Positions 57,905 through 64,000 of a stretch of 64,000 nt of DNA are shown here, piece by piece. The position numbers and the translations under genes were made by a program. Origin of the DNA: Pictodentalium vernedei (Eukaryota > Mollusca > Scaphopoda > Dentaliida > Dentaliidae); contig CM062290.1 in NCBI GenBank assembly GCA_031216915.1, positions 257,710,291 to 257,774,290 of the forward strand, in the 5' to 3' direction. Numbering within the stretch: position 1 is the first letter of the stretch; each line of letters opens with the position of its first letter. The notes below the pieces were generated by a model that was given only the letters and a program-made list of their open reading frames with translations, did not search any database and was not told the origin of the DNA.

Positions 57905-58085
57905 CTCTTATTTTTCATTAACTGTCTGTCTACTACCTAATACAAATAGCAGATGGCATTTGGGGAAAACATTTCCTGAATAACTAAATATTTTCATTTT
58001 GTTGTCCGGAAAACATAGCTTATGAGCCCTCAATGGAACGAGTATGATGAGCTCGATCCAGTGAGGGATTTCATACTAAGTATTT
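57905..58085. mobile_element. P-family MITE fragment
   Basis: ctacctaatacaaatagcaga, then aaaacatagcttatgagccc and a palindromic centre aacgagtatgatgagctcg. Right end lost. Confidence 0.5.
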
Positions 58086-58149
58086 ATCCACCATTACCAC
58101 TAGCCCACTCATGTTGGCACTCTACTTGTGAGAATTTGAGCCAAAGCTT

Positions 58150-58745
58150 AATTTAGGACCACCCTGTTAACTGAATATAAAAATATTCAGTTAACAGGAG
58201 TATCCAATTAACAGGAATTTGGTCATTTTCCTATATTCTAATGATAAACTGAGCACTTATTCTATTTTATCTTGTTTGACTGAACTCAAAGAAATCTGTC
58301 AAAAAGGATACAGAAGAACCCTGTTAATTGAACAGCTACTTTGCCAATGGAAATTATTCAGCTAACAGGAGTATTCAACTAACAGGAGTTGTGTCATATT
58401 CCTGTATTCTAGAGATAAACTTAGCATTTATTCTATTATATCTGGTTTGACAGAGCTCCATGAGCTCTGTCAAGCAAGATATTACAGATTAAATGCCTAG
58501 TTTGGATGTACTGGGGGCGAATAGGTCTATAAACAAAGGAAAACTGAGGAGAGTCAGGGTAATTTTCTTGACAGGTTGCAAGAGTTTTTATTCATTTAAC
58601 AGGAGTTTACACTATAACCTATATTCAATTAACAGGTCAAATTTGTACTGGAGGTATGGTAAATGGTTTTGTGTTGGATAATTCTATTCAGTTAAGAGGA
58701 TTATCCAGTTAAAAGATATCCAATTAAGTGGGCTCCCCTGTATTA
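58150..58745. repeat. Cluster of pogo-like MITE pieces
   Basis: Repeats of ttcagttaacaggagtatcc and ttcaattaacaggtc in both orientations; ends ccaattaagtgggctcccct. Confidence 0.5.
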
Positions 58746-59124
58746 TAGAATATATATTTATTTATTTATTTAATCCACAGCTACCTAATATTTCTTTTGT
58801 TCTCTGTCATGAAAACAAGCCCTATAAAATCACACCAAGTACGGTTTTGATGAGAACAGCTCAGTAAAACAGTACCAATATCTGGATATTTGGACGGTTT
58901 TGAAACAGTCCCAATAACTAGATATTTGTAAAATGTCACGGTACTGTAATCATAACCATTCAAAAGTAAAGATGCTGTAAAGGAGGTGTGAAAAACTTTC
59001 TAACACATGAATTATCGAAAAGCTTTTCTCAATAGAGCAACTGAATTGAGTGTGCATCGTGTCCAAATTACAATGTACTTTTTAATTTTTTGTTGCTTCT
59101 AATAACCAACAGCCCTGGTAACCT

Positions 59125-59362
59125 AAGAAGGACTCCTGTGGAAACCTCGGAAGTGAAGCAGTGCTTGTTTGCTGTGGTAAACAAGTTCTGTTTTACTGGT
59201 AAAATAGGACCTGGTCACCAGTGCCCGGGGTAGAAGTCCCCTAAAATGGGCAGCATGGGTGTAAACGATTGGCTAAACTTGACTTTACACCTTTTTTGCG
59301 GTCACAATTAGCCATAGCTGCAGAAAGGAGACCTTAAACACCAGTAAATAAATAAATAACCT
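59125..59362 (+). repeat. SINE-D family copy (sense, with tail)
   Basis: Runs from near ggactcctgtggaaacctcg through gctgtggtaaacaagttctg and ttactggtaaaataggacct to ccttaaacaccagt followed by aaataaataaataa. This copy defines the 3' end of the family. Confidence 0.6.
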
Positions 59363-59824
59363 AAAAAAACCCGCCCTTTTTCAAATATTAAGACGGCAAT
59401 CAGGCACCACCACCCGCCACCCCTGAGGGAAAGCGAACCTCTTCTTCAGATAAAAAAAAGAATTATTCTTCCAAATGCTTTAAAAATGAACCATTATTAA
59501 ATTTATCTGCCGCACTTTCGATGAGGGATTGAATAAGTGTTCCACCCTTGAGCTGAGACATTATATTAGCGGGAGAACAAATTACGTCATGATGTGTGTT
59601 CACTTCGAAGCCACAGATCTGTTCACAATATCTAACTCCTGATGCGTGTCATAACTTCAATAGACTTTCTAGCAAGCAAACAATGGGTTATGCCCATTTT
59701 GTTTTTCGTGGGTAGAGCAAGCAAAAAGTGTTTTAAAATGTGGTTTTACTCGTGTCAAACTTTCTAAAATATAATTTTTTTGACTTTTGTTAACATTGAG
59801 GGGCTGTGGATTAAATCACATATA

Positions 59825-59973
59825 TCACTATTTTGTGTACTATATGGGTAAATAATTGTACAGTTGTGCAGGTGTCCTCCAATATTTGGACTCGGCTTCG
59901 CCTCGTCCAAAATATCTCTGGACACCTGCACAACTGTACAATTATTTACCCATATAGTACACAAAATAGTGGT
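59825..59973. repeat. Long near-perfect palindrome (foldback)
   Basis: Arms of about 60-65 bp (cactattttgtgtactatat ... caggtgtcc and complement) meet at ggactcggcttcgcctcgtcc. The two strands can encode the same short peptide only because of the symmetry. Confidence 0.8.
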
Positions 59974-59984
59974 ATATCTATTAC

Positions 59985-60333
59985 TTATTTATTGATGTTT
60001 AAGGTCACATATTTATGCACAATGGCTAATCATGACCGTGACAGTTTTACGGGTGGAGGAAGCCGGAGTACCCGGAGAGAACCATCGAGCAGCTGCCAGC
60101 TCCCCAACATCGTAACTCCACACTGCAGCACAGGCAGGGTTAGATTGGTTGAAGACATGCGTACCATCGACGTGCAGTATGCCTTAGTACACGGCGTCAT
60201 CGTGCCCCCACGCGGGCAATGGAGATGAAGTGTCTTGCCCAAGGACACAACGCGGTTGCCGCACGTGGGATTCGAACCGAGGACCTCTCGGCTTGCAGCC
60301 TGCACCTCTACCTACTGAGCCACCGCGCTCCCG
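59985..60333 (-). repeat. tRNA-headed SINE (antisense) joined to SINE-D tail
   Basis: 60039-60333 is the complement of the full SINE, with head box B (gattcgaaccgag on plus) and box A (ctacctactgagcc on plus). At 60038 the usual 3' end is replaced by ttgatgtttaaggtcacata and more SINE-D sequence, so the tail is chimeric. Confidence 0.75.
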
Positions 60334-60644
60334 TATTATAGAATAAACGCCTCTATTGGACTTTCTGATGCCAAATAGATCAATATAGGAAATTTTGTGA
60401 CTGTTAAAGTAATTCTTTGATATATCACAAGATTTTATATTCAATTAACAGGAGTTTACTCTTCAGCTTATGTGCAATCAATAGGTCAAATTTATACTGA
60501 AGGTGTGAGAAATGGTTTGGAATTTTGAAGTTATATTCAATTACAGGATTATTCAATTAAGAGACAAGGAATTAAGTATACTTCATTGTATTATTAGTAG
60601 ACATTTCTGGAAAGTCTTAATTGATAAGGATTGTAACATCTTTA

Positions 60645-60856
60645 TTTTTATTTTTTTTATTGGGGTTTAATGACACTTCAGGCAGCCAGAGTAATCTTAT
60701 GTCAGACAGTTTTATGGGTGGAGGAAGTCAAGTACTCAAAGAGAACCACTGAGCAACAGGGGGGATCTGTCGGACTCCCCAATATACTAACTCTGAACAA
60801 GAAGGGTTAGCATTGGTTGAAGACAAGTACACCATAGATGTACAGTTTGCCTTAGT
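60645..60856 (-). repeat. SINE body (antisense, headless)
   Basis: attggggtttaatgacact, gacagttttatgggtggagg, cggactccccaatatactaa; stops at tgccttag where another SINE copy begins. Confidence 0.7.
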
Positions 60857-62466
60857 TTAATGACACTTTCAACAGCCAGGGTCATCTCATGTCAGACAGT
60901 TTTATGGGTGGAGGAAGCTGGAGGGTTCTTGGACAACTTGTACCCTGGACAATTTGTACCTTGGACAAATCGTACCAAACTTATGGTGTACAAATTGTCT
61001 TGGAAAAAGGTACGAATTGTCTCCTTTATAGGTGCAGGTAGTCTCGTATAAGTGTACTAACTGTCTTATGAATTAACAATTTAAATGTTATTTACTCACA
61101 TTTCGGCTAAAGCTAAAGTCAGAATTGTGAATAAAAACTTCACATACAATTTTCAAATTTGTTTGTCAAAAAACTGACCAATTGTCGATGAGTGAAATGA
61201 AAATTAAAAGTTGTTTGAGTGATAGTAATGCAAACATGTCCATGAAACCATCAATCAAAAAAGATTTATGTATCTTTGTTCTGATAATCAACAGACCTTG
61301 TTTAAAAGAGCACAATCCGATGTGTGGTTTACACTAAATAATTATCAGAGTGAGCACAGGTTGAAAAAGCCTGTAAACTTGTAATAACAAAAGTGTGTCA
61401 TGTTAACTCCGAATTCATAAACCGCATGAGTTCAAGTGGTTGGCGACATTTCTTAGGCATCAAAATGAAACTTCAATGGATGAACCATCAATTAAGAGCA
61501 TAAGTGAAATGCGACCTATAGTATCGATTTTATGTCGGAATGCGGTAAAAGAACATTATTAAATGGTAATGGATGTAGCTTTACTGTTAAACCACAAGAA
61601 TCACAAGAATCATAAAACTGACAATTTGAGGTGATATTATATTTTTCTTTAGGTCATTTCCATTTAGCTCATTTATTTAATTCTTTAATGAAGCTACAAT
61701 AATTAATTAATTTGATGAAGCTCTAACAATAAATTATTTTGTGATTCCCCAAATAATAAGTAACAAAGCATTCTGCCTTATTAACAAAGCATGCTGCCTT
61801 AATAAATTAATTTCAGTCTCCCTCAATAGAGCATTTTCTTTTTGCTGCGCTAAAGATGTATCTTTTATATGTGTCTGTACTTTCCGTTTACTAGTAGTCA
61901 TGGAATCTGATATTTTGTGTCTTTCGAAAATAAAAGAAATTACATCGCCTTTTTAATGTATCTTCAAATTTATATTCCTCTCCCAACCCCATCTCCAAAT
62001 ATATATTTCTAGAGAGTACGAGTTGTCCAGGCCAGGTTATATAAGCAGGGTATGAACTGTCCAGAAGAGGGTACAAATTATCTACATGGTGGTATGAACT
62101 GTCAGATACTGTCCAGAGGATGGGTATGAGTCATCCAGAGCAAATGTACGAATTGTCCAGGGAAAAGGTACAAATTGTCCAGACATCGAGGTACGAATCA
62201 TCCAGCAAAAGGTACGAATTGTCCAAGGTACAACTCATCCAGGGTACGAGTTGTCCAACTCCCAGCTGGAGTACCCAAAGAGAACCACTGAGCAACACCA
62301 AGCAATTGTCAGACTCCCCCAATGTACTAACTCCACACAAGCAGAGTTCGCAATCAGGATTAAGTGCTGTGCCCAAGAACACAACTTAATTACCTCTGGT
62401 GGGGACCAAACTGTGAACCTTTCGGTTTGAAGTCCAATGCCATAACCACTGAGCCACTGCACTTCC
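60857..62466 (-). repeat. SINE (antisense) split by element X
   Basis: 3' part 60857-60923 and 5' part 62264-62466 (agctggagtacccaaagaga ... gaaccactgagccactgcac). Joining them across the 8-bp duplication restores the usual SINE order. Confidence 0.8.
60924..62263. mobile_element. Element X: non-autonomous DNA element with sub-terminal motif arrays, 8-bp TSD
   Basis: Exact duplication AGCTGGAG at 60916-60923 and 62264-62271. Inverted ends ggttcttggacaactt and gggagttggacaactc, extending inward with similar spacing. The termini are arrays of the motif GGTACGAATTGTCC(AGG): about six on the left (three per orientation) and about eleven on the right, spaced roughly 20 bp. The middle (61075-61975) is AT-rich with no plausible transposase. 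The 8-bp TSD fits hAT, P or Merlin; the GG terminus is not typical of hAT. I leave it unassigned. Confidence 0.8.
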
Positions 62467-62559
62467 AACACCTTGGACTCATTTAATGTGAACATAAAAG
62501 GGGTTCTAAATTTATCTAAAGAAATCATTGGTTGAAAGGTTTATTTAGAGGGGAGAAAT

Positions 62560-62877
62560 ATGTCCAAATTGTACTTATTTCAGTGGCAAGAGGTGTTGTA
62601 TCTTGGGCAGGAATATCCGCCATCAGCATGCAAGGAGTTAATCCCAATTCCCCATGTGGGGGCATTGTGGTACTGTGTACTAAAATGTACTGCATGTTGA
62701 TAGTGCACTTGTCTTCAACAAATGCGTACCCAGTGATTGTGTGGATTTAGTATGTTGGGGAGTTTGACAGTTGCTTGCCACTGGTCAGTGGTTCTCTCTG
62801 GCATCCTCCACCTGTAAAACTGTCCAAAATGTGGTGACCCAGGCTGTCAAAAGTAACCCCAATAAATAAAAAATAAA
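62560..62877 (+). repeat. SINE copy (sense, diverged)
   Basis: aattccccatgtgggggcat, tgcatgttgatagtgcactt, tctctggcatcctccacctg, ending gtaaccccaataaataaaaa. The head is not clear. Confidence 0.6.
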
Positions 62878-63229
62878 TGATAATAACAACCGTATCTAGT
62901 TGGACACTGATGCAGTTGACTTAACAGTGTTTCTACATCATTGTTGGCTGCCAGTGGAGGCAGCCAAAAAATGATGCAAAAACAATATCAAGATAGATAC
63001 ATCCAAACAATAGAGTTCTTAAGGAAGAATACACTTGGGGCAACTTTTGCAATGCAATATAAAAGAGGGAAGTTTGTCTCTTTCTGGATAAATAAGGGTT
63101 AAATGTTGTGTTGCAGTGTGAAACTTATTCTCTATATCTCCCACTTGGGAGATATATAGTATAGTTTTACAACTTTAATTTTTCTCCATAATTTAGAAAT
63201 CATCGGATAATAAAAAGGGAGATATTTAC

Positions 63230-63333
63230 CTGAGTATAACTCTAACATGGTCATTTGGTGCTTTAGATTCATATTTCACGGATATAACCAATGGACCCAC
63301 GATGTCATCCACAGCATAATAATTAAAATGTTC
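63230..63333 (-). CDS. RAP1GAP: Rap1GAP-like gene, first exon seen in the window (start of RapGAP region)
   Basis: Internal exon of 104 nt, bordered by a TTTTTGCAG acceptor and a CAG/GTAAAT donor on the minus strand. It encodes 34 codons plus two bases, beginning EHFNYYAVDD and ending HVRVIL. This matches my memory of the start of the Rap1GAP catalytic module (EHFNYY...LGxLVxSxKY). The family stimulates GTP hydrolysis by the small GTPase Rap1 and so turns Rap signalling off. The AG left at the 3' end joins the A of the next exon to make Arg. Exons for the N-terminus must lie beyond the right edge. Known: family assignment. Inferred: exact orthology (Rap1GAP versus Rap1GAP2). Confidence 0.85.
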
Positions 63334-64000
63334 CTGCAAAAAAACAAAAATAGTTTTATTTCTATATCTACATTTGCCTTTACACATAAGCCAGTATTTG
63401 CAGGCCTGGAAACATATAGAATAATTAGCTACTAGGGCAGGTAATCAGACTTAAACAAGTAGAATAAGGGTTTTAACAACTCAGCTTGCTGGATTGTTCA
63501 TTCAAATAAACCCACAGTGTAGCTCTGCTCAGAGTGGAATATATGATTAGCCTTACAACAGTCAGTGGTTTAAATCTGATTACCAGCCCTAATACCTATT
63601 TGTTTTATTTATACCATGCTCTTAATAAATAATCGACTTTGTCACTTAAAATGGAGAAAAAACAACACTTTCTGTTGCAAACACACAGGTTTGTCTTGTT
63701 TACATCTGCGCCAGTACTACCGGCAGTACATGAATGCTTGATTGACAGCTAGACACATCATCAAAGTTGATTGAATTTACCTTGCTTTTTCAGTCAAATT
63801 ATTATTAAAATTTCTTAAATTTTATTTTAAATATTTAATTGTAGGTATTTTAAACTTAATAAGTCATTTACACATAGTAGATAGTATCGCAACATGTCGT
63901 ATGTTTGAATAAAACATCACGAAGTGTGAATGTATCGAAGTTGGCAAATTGCATTATACCAAAGGTCAAGTTGGCTGAACTTCCGACTGTAGGCGTAAAT
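63334..64000. other. Intron upstream of the first exon seen
   Basis: No exon or element recognised; AT-rich. The preceding exon of the Rap1GAP-like gene should lie beyond 64000. Confidence 0.5.

Noticed and set aside
61741-61956. 71-residue open frame inside element X
   Set aside because: No recognisable domain, AT-rich, far too short for a transposase.

Overview
This is animal nuclear DNA: AT-rich, with spliced exons and many transposable elements. The repeats (DIRS-type tyrosine-recombinase retrotransposons, SINEs with tRNA or 5S heads, tandem-core elements like those known from bivalves) suggest a marine lophotrochozoan, perhaps a mollusc. That placement is inference.

One host gene seems to span the whole window on the minus strand. 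I recognise eleven small exons, 5' to 3': 63333-63230, 57738-57660, 55794-55741, 48189-48106, 39548-39448, 37028-36899, 24619-24464, 22831-22760, 14494-14408, 9543-9304 and, tentatively, 5694-5621. Ten have GT/AG borders, compatible phases, and join into an unbroken RapGAP domain, including the catalytic Asn in the motif RHIGND, followed by a Ser-rich tail of the Rap1GAP type. The N-terminal and far C-terminal exons lie outside the window. Almost everything else is intron filled with mobile DNA.

Retroelements. DIRS-A (28837-35931, minus) looks full length and possibly intact: a gag-like ORF, a reverse transcriptase/RNase H/methyltransferase-like ORF, a tyrosine recombinase ORF, ~195-bp inverted terminal repeats (ITRs) and an internal complementary region (ICR). 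DIRS-B (1-5364) is an old, deleted relative with an internal tandem duplication. DIRS-C (41450-46606) is a second, decayed DIRS family with its own ITRs and ICR. A SINE with a 5S rRNA head sits inside DIRS-C; tRNA-headed SINEs with the same body sit elsewhere.

DNA elements: a Tc1-like element with a broken transposase; TTAA-site palindromic MITEs (P family); a hAT-like MITE with an 8-bp target duplication; pogo-like MITE fragments; and an unassigned 1.34-kb element (60924-62263) whose ends carry arrays of a GGTACGAATTGTCC motif and which is flanked by an 8-bp duplication. Three unrelated-sequence families (A, B, C) share one architecture: a 5' palindrome, a sub-terminal inverted repeat, a tandem-repeat core and a 3' hairpin. 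The nesting is deep and partly datable: MITE in A element, A element in MITE, DIRS in MITE, SINE in DIRS, unassigned element in SINE.
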